A DNA stretch of 64,000 nucleotides from NCBI RefSeq assembly GCF_038502225.1, contig NC_091355.1:17373556-17437555 (forward strand), given 5' to 3'. The notes beneath the pieces were generated by a model, which did not search any database, was not told where the DNA came from, and worked only from the letters and a program-made list of their open reading frames with translations. The position numbers and the translations under genes are program-made. The DNA is from Cherax quadricarinatus (lineage: Eukaryota; Arthropoda; Malacostraca; Decapoda; Parastacidae). Positions 63,913-64,000 of this stretch are shown here, one piece after another. The first letter of the stretch is position 1. Every line of letters starts with the position of its first letter.

Positions 63913-64000
63913 CAATAAGATTCATCCAACTAGGTATATTTGTAGACCATAGGAAGGTTAGCATACGCACCAGTGTGACCACAAATGCAAGTTTTTACAG

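Overview
ORGANISM. This is animal nuclear DNA, almost certainly from a decapod crustacean. The evidence is AT-rich, intron-style sequence crowded with non-LTR retrotransposons, palindromic 'fold-back' repeats, tRNA-like SINEs and very long (TA)n, (GT)n, (GA)n and trinucleotide microsatellites. There are no bacterial operons, and one 100-base assembly gap. The repeat families resemble those I recall from crayfish, lobster and shrimp genomes, but I cannot search to confirm this. I found no convincing host protein-coding gene; every coding region I can support belongs to a mobile element. LAYOUT. (1) 808-6851: an LTR retrotransposon with nearly identical LTRs and a gag-pol region broken by stops, frameshifts and an RNase H deletion. 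Its domain order is protease, integrase, reverse transcriptase, RNase H, as in the unusual Gmr1-like group of Ty3/gypsy elements. (2) 7761-8061: a 301-bp hAT-type MITE with an exact 8-bp target duplication. (3) 9.7-14.0 kb: three minisatellite fields and two large palindromes; the second carries a hammerhead-ribozyme-like core in each arm. (4) 15.3-19.4 kb: a CR1/L2-type LINE (LINE A, + strand) whose ORF1 has an SGNH esterase domain. (5) 19.7-26.2 kb: SINEs, diverged short repeats, a long (AGC)n tract and another palindrome. (6) 26.8-28.0 kb: a truncated Penelope-like element encoding a GIY-YIG nuclease domain, enclosed by inverted repeats. (7) 28.1-31.0 kb: three copies of a TA-target MITE and a fold-back inside long (TA)n tracts. 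(8) 31.4-37.1 kb: two head-to-tail copies of LINE B (- strand), one nearly complete, followed by a ~550-bp tandem duplication. (9) 39.8-42.8 kb: a different retroelement with an LDDG-type reverse transcriptase and a restriction-like endonuclease domain (- strand). (10) 44.9-50.1 kb: decayed LINE C and LINE B copies tied to GT/AC microsatellites. (11) 53.2-57.2 kb: nearly intact LINE C (- strand), with three CCCH zinc fingers in ORF1 and a single stop in ORF2. (12) 57-64 kb: fragments of LINEs, SINEs and palindromes around the assembly gap. HOW THE PARTS RELATE. The genes form no host pathway; they are successive transposition events, often nested. Two themes recur. Palindromic elements share a hairpin followed by GAAACGT, the signature expected of hammerhead ribozymes in Penelope-type repeats. 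LINE B copies end repeatedly at (AC)n/(GT)n tracts.
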